Position numbers and translations under genes: made by a program. Shown here in pieces: positions 16,902 to 25,566 of a stretch of DNA of 64,000 nt. Every line of letters starts with the position of its first letter. The first letter of the stretch is position 1. The stretch comes from Faecalicoccus pleomorphus DSM 20574 (lineage in GTDB: Bacteria > Bacillota_I > Bacilli_A > Erysipelotrichales > Erysipelotrichaceae): NCBI RefSeq assembly GCF_000420345.1, contig NZ_ATUT01000008.1, positions 1-64,000 on the forward strand. Direction: 5' to 3'. The notes beneath the pieces were generated by a model. It searched no databases. It was not told the origin of the DNA and saw nothing but the letters and a program-made list of their open reading frames with translations.

Positions 16902-17471
16902 CTATACCTTATTTTGTTGAAATCGCATAAGAATTGATGACGGAAGCTTTTGAATGACCAGCATCATCAGCCATAAGCTGATCAAGCGATCTGCATAATC
17001 GGTGACAAACTGAACCACAAAGCAACTGCCCATCAATCCTAACGGTGTTTTGGCCAATATCTGCACAAGGACTGTAGAGCCAGATGAAGTAATCCCGCCA
17101 AACAAAGCAGCTGTAATACAGGCACTTAACAAAGAAACCGGAATACTGATCCAAAAAGCCTGCAGGGTAAGAGAACCTATAGATCTCTTCTTTTGATCTT
17201 TTACGATCATACCGGTCATAAATCCAAGCATGATCCCTACCGGTGCATAATACAGAGAATAGATGTCCGTTGTCAGTCCAAAGATAAAACCACTTAATAC
17301 GTTCGGAAGCATTCCATAAAACGGTCCTAATAAAATCGCTATCAAGATGGTACCCATACTATCTAAATAAATCGGAAGATGGAGCCAAAGAGCGATATTT
17401 CCTCCTACGATATTGATCACGACCGCCAATGCAATCAAACAAATTTTATAGACTGAATTTGTTTTTTTCAT
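16902..17471 (-). CDS. ECF transporter substrate-binding (S) component
   Basis: A 189-aa integral membrane protein with about six hydrophobic helices and the ECF-S style opening IALAVVINIVGGNIALWLHLPIYLDSMGTI, split here as ALAVVINIVGG and LPIYLDSMGTI. It would bind a small molecule and work with shared EcfA/EcfT energising subunits encoded elsewhere. It overlaps the nucleoside hydrolase gene by 4 nt, so the ligand is probably a nucleoside or the base released from one. Candidates include purine or pyrimidine nucleosides, or queuosine/queuine, for which a nucleoside hydrolase and an ECF-S partnership is known in other Firmicutes. The sequence alone does not decide. Confidence 0.8.
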   Translation of the reverse strand: MKKTNSVYKICLIALAVVINIVGGNIALWLHLPIYLDSMGTILIAILLGPFYGMLPNVLSGFIFGLTTDIYSLYYAPVGIMLGFMTGMIVKDQKKRSIGSLTLQAFWISIPVSLLSACITAALFGGITSSGSTVLVQILAKTPLGLMGSCFVVQFVTDYADRLISLWLMMLVIQKLPSSILMRFQQNKV

Positions 17472-18454
17472 GCGGTTTCCTCCTGAAAGATTTCTTCCAA
17501 ATACGAAAGTTCTTCTCGTTTTAAATGTAGTATGCGTTCAAGAAAGAAATAAAAGAACTCTTTCACCTCTACACTAGTCAAAATCCACGCATTCTTCTCT
17601 TCTTTGTAGAAATCATAGGCATCGACAATACTTTGTCCTCGGGCTATTCCCTGCGTTTCAATATCCGTATAGGCTTCAAAGCCTTGGCAAAGATCCGGTT
17701 TTAAGAAATAAGCTACCGCTAAAGGATCATTGATCACACAGCCGATGATATGTTCCCAGTTCCAATGAAAGTCAAAGTAAAACCTGGTAATCTTCGATAT
17801 AAATTCACCCTGTTTTGCATCCAGTCTTTTGATATACTCTAACAAGGTCGGTGTTAAAACTATCTTTCTGGTGACATCCAGACCGACCATATGAATTTGT
17901 TTATGCAACATTTTCATGTGGTTAAAAACGATTTGCGCTGCCTCGGGATCTTCCCAATAATTATATTCGGCCACCGGTGAGCAATTCCCATGTGCTTTAT
18001 AGCTGCCTCCCATCGACACAATCTTCTCGATGTGCGCAAAAGCACTGGCATCGACTTCAATTAGCCTGGCCAGATTGGTCAAAGGTCCTAATGCGATGAC
18101 AGAAATCCCTTTTTCAGAAAAGGTTTCCCGAAAAAAATCAATTGCGTTTTTTAAAGGAGGTTGATCCATCACCTCTGGCAGAAAGCTTTCTCCCAAACCA
18201 TCGCTCCCGTGCGTATCCAAAGCATTCACAAAGTCTTTGATCAAAGGCTTTTCTTCCCCTATATAAACCGGAATGTCCAAACGATTCATATGTCTGAGCA
18301 CCTTTTTGGCATTTTGGTATCCCATTCTTACCGGAGCATTCCCGGCTACGATCGTAATCGCAATCACTTCGATTTCCGGACTGCATAATGCCAACATGAT
18401 CGCCAGACTGTCATCAATGCCCGGATCACAATCCAATATAACTTTACGTTTCAT
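17468..18454 (-). CDS. Nucleoside hydrolase (IunH family)
   Basis: A 328-aa N-ribosidase of the inosine-uridine hydrolase family, which splits a nucleoside into base and ribose. The calcium-binding motif CDPGIDDSLA is at residues 8-17, with the later family segments VAGNAP, DGLGESFLP, ALGPLTNLA, MGGSYKAHGN and a VINDPLAVAY-type calcium ligand. ATG 18454 is chosen because AAGGAGA lies immediately upstream; the in-frame ATG 18472 is upstream of that site. The active-site loop HGSDGLG matches the family. The operon leader upstream is about 80 nt after a weak promoter ending in TATAAT near 18536-18541. Confidence 0.92.
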   Translation of the reverse strand: MKRKVILDCDPGIDDSLAIMLALCSPEIEVIAITIVAGNAPVRMGYQNAKKVLRHMNRLDIPVYIGEEKPLIKDFVNALDTHGSDGLGESFLPEVMDQPPLKNAIDFFRETFSEKGISVIALGPLTNLARLIEVDASAFAHIEKIVSMGGSYKAHGNCSPVAEYNYWEDPEAAQIVFNHMKMLHKQIHMVGLDVTRKIVLTPTLLEYIKRLDAKQGEFISKITRFYFDFHWNWEHIIGCVINDPLAVAYFLKPDLCQGFEAYTDIETQGIARGQSIVDAYDFYKEEKNAWILTSVEVKEFFYFFLERILHLKREELSYLEEIFQEETA

Positions 18455-18663
18455 GTCATCTCTCCTTTGCATAAAAAAAGCTTTGCCTCCCTAGACAAAA
18501 CCACACAAAAAAGAAATTTTCTGTCTGTCGCCTATTATTATACTGGGAGGAACATAAAAACCAGTCTTTTCATTTATACCATATTCCCTCACTGAAATCA
18601 AATGACATACTGAAATCTCGCTCGAACCATGTTATGATATTGACTAGGAATGGAGTGTTTAGT

Positions 18664-19104
18664 ATGCAGATTCAAATGACGTTAAAAGTCAGTGCCCAAG
18701 AATTCTATGATTTTGTCGTTTCCAGCATCCAGGCAAGTTTAGAAATGGCAGATAGTTCCAGCGATAAAGAGGTAAAAGAAGGCACTTCGTATAAGACAAG
18801 TATGAAGACCACCTCTAAACAACAAGAAAAGACAAAGGTCAAAGTCACACATTTAAAAGAACCGGAACATATTCGAACGACCTACTCATCGACATCGGTT
18901 TCCAGTGCCACCGAATACAAACTCAAGCCGATCGATGATCAAAAATGTGAAGTGACTTATATAGAATCTAACTTTGATGCCCACCACAAAGAATTAGAAT
19001 TTCAGGGGCTCAAGAAAATGATCCTGGAAAGAAAGTTAAAGAAAAGACTTCATGATGTGGAAGCCTATCTTATTAAAAAGAGAAATCAACCGGAAGAAAG
19101 TTGA
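18664..19104 (+). CDS. DUF3284 family protein
   Basis: A 146-aa cytoplasmic protein matching the DUF3284 family: an N-terminal strand MQIQMTLKVSAQEFYDFV, a lysine/threonine-rich middle (YKTSMKTTSKQQEKTKVKV), YKLKPIDDQKCEVTYIES, and a helical C-terminus. The family looks like a small lipid-binding START-like fold and often lies near PTS genes; its function is unknown. Start ATG 18664 has GGAG upstream. It faces the GntR gene tail-to-tail and shares its terminator region. Confidence 0.82.
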   Translation: MQIQMTLKVSAQEFYDFVVSSIQASLEMADSSSDKEVKEGTSYKTSMKTTSKQQEKTKVKVTHLKEPEHIRTTYSSTSVSSATEYKLKPIDDQKCEVTYIESNFDAHHKELEFQGLKKMILERKLKKRLHDVEAYLIKKRNQPEES

Positions 19105-19120
19105 TTTCTCTTTTCTTTTT
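19081..19120 (+). terminator. Terminator after the DUF3284 gene
   Basis: AGAAATCAAC and GTTGATTTCT form a perfect 10-bp stem, followed by CTTTTCTTTTT. The stem lies within the last codons of the gene, and its T-run reaches the stop codon of the convergent GntR gene. Confidence 0.85.
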
Positions 19121-19847
19121 ATCTCTGATGCAGTTCAATCGAATACTCGTACGTTTGGCCATCGTAATAAGAAATCGTATATTCGATAGGTTCGTTACGA
19201 TCGTTTAACGACAGACGAATACGCTTTAAAATCGGCCTTCCTTTACTGATATGAAGAGCTTTGGACAATGCCACGTCAGCCAACATACTGGAAAACGTTT
19301 CTTTGATCACGATCGGTTTTCCAATATTCGCTTTTTCAAATTGACCATACATTGAATCCTCAAAAGCTTTTGGATCCATCGGTAATTCAAAATGCCCCGG
19401 AATATAAGTTTCAAAAAGAACGATCGGTTTATCGTTGGCCGTACGAATACGAATCAACTGATAAACATCTTCTTTAGCTTCCAACTCCAACATATCTTGA
19501 ATGCTCTTAGATGGTTTCATCTTTTTTAGCGTGACATATGATGTTCCCGGTTTCATCTTACGTTCCAAAATTTCAGTTGTGAAGCTGCGAATCGCATTGG
19601 CACTTTCATTGATACGAGAACTGTAAGTGACCGTTGTTCCTTTTCCCCGTGCTTTTTTGACATAACCTTCCGCTTCCAATTCCGTAATAGCCTGTCGAAT
19701 CGTAATCCGACTGACATGAAAGATCTTTTCCAGCTGAGGCTCGGCGGGAATTAAGCTGCCGCGAGGATATTTATCATTTTCTATCTCTTCCTTTAATGTC
19801 ATCTTGACTTGCAGATAGAGAGGAAGCGACTCTCTGTCAATATTCAT
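19119..19847 (-). CDS. GntR/HutC family transcriptional regulator with UTRA domain
   Basis: A 242-aa regulator. The N-terminal winged helix (residues 1-72) contains LPLYLQVKMTLKEEI, PAEPQLEKIFHVSRITIRQAI and AEGYVKKARGKGT, and the UTRA effector-binding domain follows (about residues 85-235). UTRA regulators usually sense a sugar phosphate. It is the last gene of the operon 22153-19119, with manA and a cupin isomerase. The palindrome AACATTATAATGTT occurs in the promoter of this operon and in that of the second manA, so autoregulation plus control of mannose use is likely. Strong AGGAGG site. Confidence 0.92.
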   Translation of the reverse strand: MNIDRESLPLYLQVKMTLKEEIENDKYPRGSLIPAEPQLEKIFHVSRITIRQAITELEAEGYVKKARGKGTTVTYSSRINESANAIRSFTTEILERKMKPGTSYVTLKKMKPSKSIQDMLELEAKEDVYQLIRIRTANDKPIVLFETYIPGHFELPMDPKAFEDSMYGQFEKANIGKPIVIKETFSSMLADVALSKALHISKGRPILKRIRLSLNDRNEPIEYTISYYDGQTYEYSIELHQR

Positions 19848-19857
19848 AAGATTCCTC

Positions 19858-21597
19858 CTAACGTACGTAGGCTTTAATCAATTTGATTTCCTCATTCTCA
19901 CTCTCACCATAAGGACGAATCGTGTAGGCTCCTACCTGAGCCGGAATGATGAAGGTTTCGGCATAATGTACGACAAATGGTTCAAAGGCATGATCCGGAC
20001 TTTCCACGATTGCCTCTTTACCATCAATTAAGTTTAACACATGAACCGTTCCCTGTGTATCATGATTTGTGATATGATCCGTTGTATAACGTCTGGTTTC
20101 AATAAATTCCAGGGCATGAAGACCGGTATGTTCCACTTTACAATCATTTGCTTCTTCTTTGACTTCATAAACCGCATTAACCAGATTTTCTTTAACCCAA
20201 GGAGTTGTACGATACCATTGAATCACTTCTTTTCCATGCTCTACATGAACCGGGCGTGGTTTTCCATCCAATCCTAAACGCTCCCAATCCCAAAGCTTGA
20301 AAGTAAAGATATAAGGTGTGGCACTGATTTCCAAGACCATCGCATTGTTTCCGGAACAATGACAAGTACCGGCCGGAATTAAGAAATGATCATGTTTTTT
20401 TGCCGGAAATTTGTTGATGTATTTTTCGGCATCAAATACGATCTCTCCCTTTTGCGCTTTACGCAGGTCTTCGATCATCTGTTCTTTGTCAATATTTTCT
20501 TTTAACCCTAGATAGACACAGGCGCCTTCACCGGCATCTAAGATATAGTAGCTTTCATCCTGTGTATAAGTCATCCCAAAATTCTTCTTGATATATTCTG
20601 TGACCGGATGGACTTGTAAAGAAAGGTTTTGGCCACCCATCGTATCCAAAAAGTCAAAACGAATCGGGAATTCTGCCCCAAAACGAGCATAAATCTGTTC
20701 CCCTAACAGTGCCTTTGGCTGATACAACACCAAATCCATACACGGCAGTTCTACGACAATGCCATCATAATCAAAGAGAATGCTGTTTTCTTCCGGTACG
20801 CCATCAAAACTCCATGCGAAATTCTTTTGTTCTTTATCCAGATGACAAACTTCTTTCATCCATTGTCCGCCCCATACACCTGGATCAAAATAAGGAACAG
20901 TTCTAAACGGTCTCGTAGCCAATTGTGCCAGACTGTCACAGAACGCTTGTCCGGTAATCATCTTTGGATCATTTTGTTTGTTGGTATCCACCACATAATC
21001 GAATTTTTCAAAAAGTCTTGCCTTGTGTTTATCCGCAATACGCCATTCAATAAAATAAGCTCTTTTGTACTTACGCAAAATATCTTCATCCGGATTGTTG
21101 GTTTTATAATTGGTCATGCCTTTTCGATAACGCAGCTGGATTTCCCATCGAGCCATATCAAAATACACCAGGATATCGCCAGTCGTCACTAAAGAGGCCC
21201 CTACGCCATATACGATGGTAAAACCGTTGGCTTGTTGCACCTTTTCCTGGGCTTCCTTCAATTTATCTTTATCGATAAAATCAATAAAGTCACCATAATA
21301 CATCTTTCCAAAAACACGATCATCCGTCAGATGATATTTCATCTGCTCTGTAATTACCGCTTCTTCTTTAAATAAATCATAACTTGCGATAAGACAGGAA
21401 GCATCAAAACGATGAATCAGCTGCATTACTTCTTCTTCATCAACACCCGGGTAATAATCAAATACCAATGTACAATTCTCTTTGATCTTGGAAGACAATT
21501 CTTCATAGATCGCATCATAGCCACGAATGGCCTTATGATTTTTTATTTTTGTTTTGGGAAACTTATCATATTTTGATTCAAAATTTAAATAGCTCAT
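19858..21597 (-). CDS. manA: Long class I mannose-6-phosphate isomerase-like protein (579 aa)
   Basis: A cupin-type phosphomannose isomerase converting mannose-6-phosphate to fructose-6-phosphate, with an extra N-terminal region. Residues about 1-215 form an additional domain with features such as NHKAIRGYDAIYEEL, LVFDYYPGVD and VYGVGASLVTTGD. The isomerase part starts near PFRTVPYFDPGVWGGQWMK and contains the zinc-site motif LSLQVHPVTEY, AGTCHCSGN, and the C-terminal beta domain ending in FIIPAQVGAYTI. A second, normal-size ManA lies 5 kb away. The N-terminal extension is the long-type signature known from Firmicutes; its role is not clear. Confidence 0.88.
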   Translation of the reverse strand: MSYLNFESKYDKFPKTKIKNHKAIRGYDAIYEELSSKIKENCTLVFDYYPGVDEEEVMQLIHRFDASCLIASYDLFKEEAVITEQMKYHLTDDRVFGKMYYGDFIDFIDKDKLKEAQEKVQQANGFTIVYGVGASLVTTGDILVYFDMARWEIQLRYRKGMTNYKTNNPDEDILRKYKRAYFIEWRIADKHKARLFEKFDYVVDTNKQNDPKMITGQAFCDSLAQLATRPFRTVPYFDPGVWGGQWMKEVCHLDKEQKNFAWSFDGVPEENSILFDYDGIVVELPCMDLVLYQPKALLGEQIYARFGAEFPIRFDFLDTMGGQNLSLQVHPVTEYIKKNFGMTYTQDESYYILDAGEGACVYLGLKENIDKEQMIEDLRKAQKGEIVFDAEKYINKFPAKKHDHFLIPAGTCHCSGNNAMVLEISATPYIFTFKLWDWERLGLDGKPRPVHVEHGKEVIQWYRTTPWVKENLVNAVYEVKEEANDCKVEHTGLHALEFIETRRYTTDHITNHDTQGTVHVLNLIDGKEAIVESPDHAFEPFVVHYAETFIIPAQVGAYTIRPYGESENEEIKLIKAYVR

Positions 21598-21598
21598 T

Positions 21599-22153
21599 TT
21601 ATCTGTTCTCCTTTATTGTTATCTTACCATTCTCACGAAATACACGTACGGAAAAAGGCATCTCTTCTACACGTTTATAATCATGTCCGGCATTTACCGG
21701 CCAACAACACATCACTTCCAGCTTAGAATCCGATGTGTTCACCAGACGATGCGCTAAAGTTCCATCGATGTGATGAATACTTCCTTCCCGCATTGTTTCG
21801 GCATGACATTGTCCTTTTTCATCCATTAAAAGTAAAAGTCCTTCTCCTTTTTGACAAACATAGATTTCATCACACTGCTCATCTTCATGAAAATGACCTC
21901 TTGTCACATTACATTCCTGATGGACACAAACAGGCTCCATAACCGTCAGACCCCAGTTTAGATTTTGCGTATGATCATTTTTTGTCTGGCATGTATAAAC
22001 CGTATACATCAATGTATCCTGTGGCAATGATGCATCTTCACTGGCATAAAATGATTTTGCCTGCGCATACATTTTGTAGGAAACTTCGACTGATTCTCCA
22101 TCGATCTTTCCCTGCTTAAAATTTTCTATCCATTTTGCCTCTGTGATCTTCAT
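21599..22153 (-). CDS. Cupin-type glucose-6-phosphate isomerase
   Basis: A 184-aa cupin phosphoglucose isomerase of the archaeal/Firmicute type (interconverting glucose-6-phosphate and fructose-6-phosphate). The metal site is shown by TRGHFHEDEQCDEIY (two His and a Glu) and by GTLAHRLVN (third His). It ends 1 nt before manA, so the two isomerases are coupled. The promoter and palindrome at 22171-22199 lie just upstream, and the start has an AGGAGG site. Confidence 0.88.
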   Translation of the reverse strand: MKITEAKWIENFKQGKIDGESVEVSYKMYAQAKSFYASEDASLPQDTLMYTVYTCQTKNDHTQNLNWGLTVMEPVCVHQECNVTRGHFHEDEQCDEIYVCQKGEGLLLLMDEKGQCHAETMREGSIHHIDGTLAHRLVNTSDSKLEVMCCWPVNAGHDYKRVEEMPFSVRVFRENGKITIKENR

Positions 22154-22170
22154 ATATTCCTCCTACACAA

Positions 22171-22199
22171 AGATTATAACATTATAATGTTTAAGTCAA
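22171..22199 (-). promoter_or_regulatory. Promoter with operator palindrome for the isomerase/manA/gntR operon
   Basis: On the minus strand TTGACT (22199-22194) precedes a 17-nt spacer and TAATCT (22176-22171); an alternative -10 is TATAAT. The spacer carries the perfect 14-bp palindrome AACATTATAATGTT (22178-22191). The same block occurs before the second manA at 27621-27649. Binding there would block RNA polymerase, so the GntR protein encoded by this operon is a likely repressor. Confidence 0.7.
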
Positions 22200-22209
22200 T
22201 GAGTTTGTA

Positions 22210-22237
22210 TTGGAACCCTTCTTTTTTATGTTATAAT
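22210..22237 (+). promoter_or_regulatory. Promoter of the GT14 gene
   Basis: TTGGAA (22210-22215), 16-nt spacer, TATAAT (22232-22237), 26 nt before the start codon. It diverges from the isomerase operon promoter. Confidence 0.6.
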
Positions 22238-22263
22238 ACCCTTTGTAAAAGGTGGTAAACAAT

Positions 22264-23223
22264 ATGAAAATAGCCTATTTAATACATTCGGAAAGAGACT
22301 ATGATGAAGTCATTGAGACATTGAACCAGCTTGTCAAACAAAACGATCATGCCTTTATCATGATCAATGACAACGATTTAAGAGATAAAGTTGCCTTTGT
22401 ATTTGCCGATCATCCAAGAGTTCATATTTCACATACACAAGAATTTGCACAGGAAGGAGATCTGTCACTAGCCAGGGGTACGATCATACAGATGAAGGAA
22501 GCGCTGGAATACGATCAATTCGACTATTTTATCAATCTAACTGATGGCATGATGCCCTTAAAGAGTCGAAAAGAAATCGTAGAATTTTTAGAGAAACAAC
22601 CGGGTAAAGACTATTATTATGTAGCCTCTAAAGAAACCCCGGAACTCAAAAAGAAAGCGGAACGTTATTATATGTTCACAAACCTTTTAGCTTTTCCAAC
22701 CAGTAAATTTATTCGTGGACTGACTCGAGGCAATGCCGTTCTATTTTCTAAGTTAGGACTTAAGCGAAAAGTCGATGATGCGTATCAAATTGGAAGTCCC
22801 TGGTTTATGTTATCCAATGAAACGGTTAAAAAACTGGTGGTTCACTTTGAATATGTATCCAATACATTTAAAATGGCCTGGTATCCGGAAGAGATGTATA
22901 TTCCCATGATGATGGAAAAATTCATCTATACTGATCGTGCCGATGATCATATCAATAACGATTATCGATTAATAGGACCAGATGGAAGCTGGCAAGCAAG
23001 CAGTGGAGCCAAACCCATCACTGCAGAATTAATTGCGAGTCATCCGGAAGCTTTATTTGGTGCTAAGATCACAACCGAGGATAACTTAGATGTATATCAA
23101 GATTATTTCGATATTTATAACACAATGATCAGCGAAGTAGAAAAAGAAAAAGAAAAGACTTTTATTGATCCGGCATTGATCTTAGATTCCTTGAGAAAGG
23201 CAAAAGAAAATCGACAAGACTAA
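22264..23223 (+). CDS. Core-2/I-branching-type glycosyltransferase (GT14)
   Basis: A 319-aa cytoplasmic glycosyltransferase of the beta-1,6-N-acetylglucosaminyltransferase (GT14) type. The N-terminal start MKIAYLIHSERDYDEVIETL, the segment YDQFDYFINLTDGMMPL (the family donor region) and SPWFMLSNETVKKLV fit the family. ATG 22264 is used with AAGGTGG upstream, giving a start that matches family N-termini. It is a lone gene between two mannose-related units; the acceptor (cell wall or extracellular glycan) is unknown. Confidence 0.82.
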   Translation: MKIAYLIHSERDYDEVIETLNQLVKQNDHAFIMINDNDLRDKVAFVFADHPRVHISHTQEFAQEGDLSLARGTIIQMKEALEYDQFDYFINLTDGMMPLKSRKEIVEFLEKQPGKDYYYVASKETPELKKKAERYYMFTNLLAFPTSKFIRGLTRGNAVLFSKLGLKRKVDDAYQIGSPWFMLSNETVKKLVVHFEYVSNTFKMAWYPEEMYIPMMMEKFIYTDRADDHINNDYRLIGPDGSWQASSGAKPITAELIASHPEALFGAKITTEDNLDVYQDYFDIYNTMISEVEKEKEKTFIDPALILDSLRKAKENRQD

Positions 23224-23245
23224 GAAGACGCATGTCTTCTTTTTT
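23223..23245 (+). terminator. Terminator of the GT14 gene
   Basis: AGAAGAC, loop GCAT, GTCTTCT, then TTTTT. Confidence 0.88.
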
Positions 23246-23433
23246 AGTCTAAAGATGCTCAAAACAAACATATGCAGCATACAATACTTTATCAATCATT
23301 CATACACACCGAAAGAAGATGAGAATACTTTTCAACGCTATGTGATCTTCTTCTATAAAAAGAAGAATGTAGTATCTAGAAAACTTTGTATGAAGTGTAC
23401 AGTGAAAAGCATTGTTTGTGACCTGAAATGGAA

Positions 23434-23465
23434 ATAAAAAAAGCACCAGTTATTTTTTCTGGAGC
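23434..23465 (-). terminator. Terminator of the 102-aa membrane protein gene
   Basis: On the minus strand GCTCCAG and CTGGTGC pair with one mismatch around a short A/T loop and are followed by TTTTTTT. It overlaps the last codons of the gene. Confidence 0.7.
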
Positions 23466-23758
23466 TTATCGATCAAAGATAATGTATATTTTTTTGAATT
23501 TTGAAAGCTTAAAAAATACATCAGTGTCAAGACACCGAAAATGATTCCTAAAATTAAGCCGATCCACTTTAACACATCGCGTACCGAAGCACTAACGGTT
23601 AGAAAGTTATCATGCAATCCTGAAAATCCCCAAATCGCAATAGCGGCAAATAATAGAAAGATAAAAAAGAACATTTTCATTGAGCGTCCTAATTTCTTTG
23701 TCATCATATTTCTATAAGCAATCTCATTTTTTAAATCTTCTCGCTCTTTTTTTCTCAT
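23450..23758 (-). CDS. Small two-helix membrane protein (102 aa)
   Basis: Contains an N-terminal charged cytoplasmic segment (MRKKEREDLKNEIAYRNMM), two membrane helices (about residues 29-44 and 65-84) and a short basic tail. A strong AAAGGAG site precedes ATG 23758. It follows the mannose PTS operon after a terminator, so it may be read through from it or have its own promoter. No family is recognised. Confidence 0.7.
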   Translation of the reverse strand: MRKKEREDLKNEIAYRNMMTKKLGRSMKMFFFIFLLFAAIAIWGFSGLHDNFLTVSASVRDVLKWIGLILGIIFGVLTLMYFLSFQNSKKYTLSLIDKLQKK

Positions 23759-23778
23759 TCTGCGCTCCTTTACCTAAT

Positions 23779-23811
23779 AAACAAAATCATCCCTCTTGGG
23801 AGAAAGGGATG
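23779..23811 (-). terminator. Terminator of the mannose PTS operon
   Basis: On the minus strand CATCCCT and AGGGATG form the stem around a short loop containing TCTCCCAAG, followed by ATTTTGTTT. Confidence 0.75.
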
Positions 23812-23838
23812 ATCTTGAAAGTGTCCTTTTCGAATAGC

Positions 23839-24681
23839 TTATCCGATCAAAGAACCGAATCCGAACAAGATATCACTACCGATGATGTTACCAACGATGG
23901 CGATAACAACGAACAGTAATAATACTTTGATTGGAGACATGTTCTTCTTAGCCATTAAGAACCAAGCGAACAATACGAACAGCATTGTCAGGATTCCAGG
24001 GAATGCGCCGTCTAACTGACCTTGCAACATTACTGGTTCACCTTCAGAGTTCGTAGCAATCTGTACACTTGTAGAAACGTTTACCCAGCTGGCTGCCATT
24101 GCACCAACGATAACCTGACCCATAACGATTACAGATTCACGGAATGCAGTAGCTTGCTGACCAACGATAAGTTCAACAGCAGATCCACCTAATTCATAAC
24201 CTTTGTCATAAACAAATTTCTGGAACCAAGTAGAAGTGATGTTCCATACAACGATATAGAACAGAGGACCAATAGCAGATCCACCTTCTGCCAAACCAAC
24301 GGCAATACCTAATAAGATAGGAATATAAGTACCAACGATCAGTGAGTCACCGATACCTGCCAAAGGTCCCATCAGACCGGCACGGATACCGTTGATCATT
24401 TCATCATCGATAGATTCAGCACCATTAGCACGAGCTTCTTCCAAACCAGCAGTGATACCAACAACCATGGCACCAATCTGAGGTTCTGTGTTGAAGAATG
24501 GGTAGTAAGTTGTTAACTTTTCCTGTTGTTCTTCACGAGTTTCATACAGTTCTTTGATGATAGGAAGCATAGCCCACATATAACCAAATGTCTGCATGTG
24601 TTCTTGAGAGAAACCTGTCAGGTTTCCATACCACCAACGCCAGAAGGATTTATTTAATGTCTTCTTAGAAATCTTTTTCAT
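23839..24681 (-). CDS. PTS mannose-family IID component
   Basis: A 280-aa membrane subunit of the mannose-type phosphotransferase system, forming the sugar channel with IIC. Typical features are NKSFWRWWYGNLTGFSQEHMQ, the FGYMWAMLPI segment, a long cytoplasmic segment with GAESIDDEMINGIRAGLMGPLAGIGDSL and membrane helices at the C-terminus. It starts 2 nt after the IIC stop, as the last gene of IIA-IIB-IIC-IID. Sugar specificity within the Man family (mannose, glucosamine, other hexoses) cannot be told from the sequence; nearby ManA genes favour mannose. Confidence 0.93.
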   Translation of the reverse strand: MKKISKKTLNKSFWRWWYGNLTGFSQEHMQTFGYMWAMLPIIKELYETREEQQEKLTTYYPFFNTEPQIGAMVVGITAGLEEARANGAESIDDEMINGIRAGLMGPLAGIGDSLIVGTYIPILLGIAVGLAEGGSAIGPLFYIVVWNITSTWFQKFVYDKGYELGGSAVELIVGQQATAFRESVIVMGQVIVGAMAASWVNVSTSVQIATNSEGEPVMLQGQLDGAFPGILTMLFVLFAWFLMAKKNMSPIKVLLLFVVIAIVGNIIGSDILFGFGSLIG

Positions 24682-24683
24682 AA

Positions 24684-25523
24684 TTAAATATCCTCCTCAT
24701 CATCGTCATCAGAAGCAGAAGCAGTTGCAACGCCTCCGGCTTTCATCATCATTAACTGGTAGTTGATCAATGCGAATACAGCACCAACAGCTGTAGCAGC
24801 TAACAATGTCAGACCCATTGATTTAGCACAAGCGAAACCAAATACGAAGAAAATCAGGTCTGTTGGTTTAGAAATAACTGATTTTAACAGGATAGCGATA
24901 CCTACAGCTGGTAAAACGGAACCAACTGTTAATAAAGCCTTAACATACCACATATCTGTGTTCAATACACTGAACAGTTCCTGTACAGCGCCTGAACCAT
25001 AGTAGCACAATAATGTACATGGCAAGAAAGACAATACGAAGTGAGAAACCAATGGGAATAAGCAATCTACTTTACCAACGATTTCCATGTTTCCTTTGTC
25101 CAGCTGTGCCCAACCAATGTGCTGCCAGATCAAGTTCATCATAGCTGTTCCGTAGAACAATGTGATACCGATAACACCTGTCATGGCAGAGATCGTACCG
25201 GCAAGACCTTGAGCGTCTGCACCACCGAAATCCCAGCCAGCGGCTTTGGCACCAACATAAGCCAATGGAATACCAATGTAAGAAACGGCACGTAAGTCAG
25301 ATGCAACAGTTCCACCTGGAGTTACTAGCGCGATCCACATAATCTGCATTGGGATACCAACCAGAATACATCCCTGAACGTCACCAAGGATGATTCCAAC
25401 GATAAGGGATGCAACCAATGGACGGTTCAATGTATAGTTACCAACGGTTGTTCCCAAACAAGCAATGGTACTGGCTGCAGTACAGCTCATAATACCAATT
25501 AAAGCTGCTTGAAAAAATGTCAT
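24684..25523 (-). CDS. PTS mannose-family IIC component
   Basis: A 279-aa sugar-translocating membrane subunit with the family start MTFFQAALIGIMSC, the repeated Gly-rich helices (for example VASLIVGIILGDVQGCILVGIPMQIMW, shown as IVGIILGDVQGCILVG) and multiple transmembrane segments. The C-terminus ends in an acidic tail (ASDDDDEEDI). The gene lies 43 nt after the IIB stop and 2 nt before IID, both in one operon. Confidence 0.92.
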   Translation of the reverse strand: MTFFQAALIGIMSCTAASTIACLGTTVGNYTLNRPLVASLIVGIILGDVQGCILVGIPMQIMWIALVTPGGTVASDLRAVSYIGIPLAYVGAKAAGWDFGGADAQGLAGTISAMTGVIGITLFYGTAMMNLIWQHIGWAQLDKGNMEIVGKVDCLFPLVSHFVLSFLPCTLLCYYGSGAVQELFSVLNTDMWYVKALLTVGSVLPAVGIAILLKSVISKPTDLIFFVFGFACAKSMGLTLLAATAVGAVFALINYQLMMMKAGGVATASASDDDDEEDI

Positions 25524-25566
25524 ACTTTCTCTCCTTTTTATTTATCTAACTCAGTACTACTCCCAA

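Noticed and set aside
18454-18541. Possible riboswitch in the leader of the nucleoside hydrolase operon
   Set aside because: The leader was compared by eye with preQ1 and related consensus patterns and none fitted.
23255-23437. 60-codon frame downstream of the GT14 gene
   Set aside because: It has no ribosome site, follows a terminator and its composition does not look coding.
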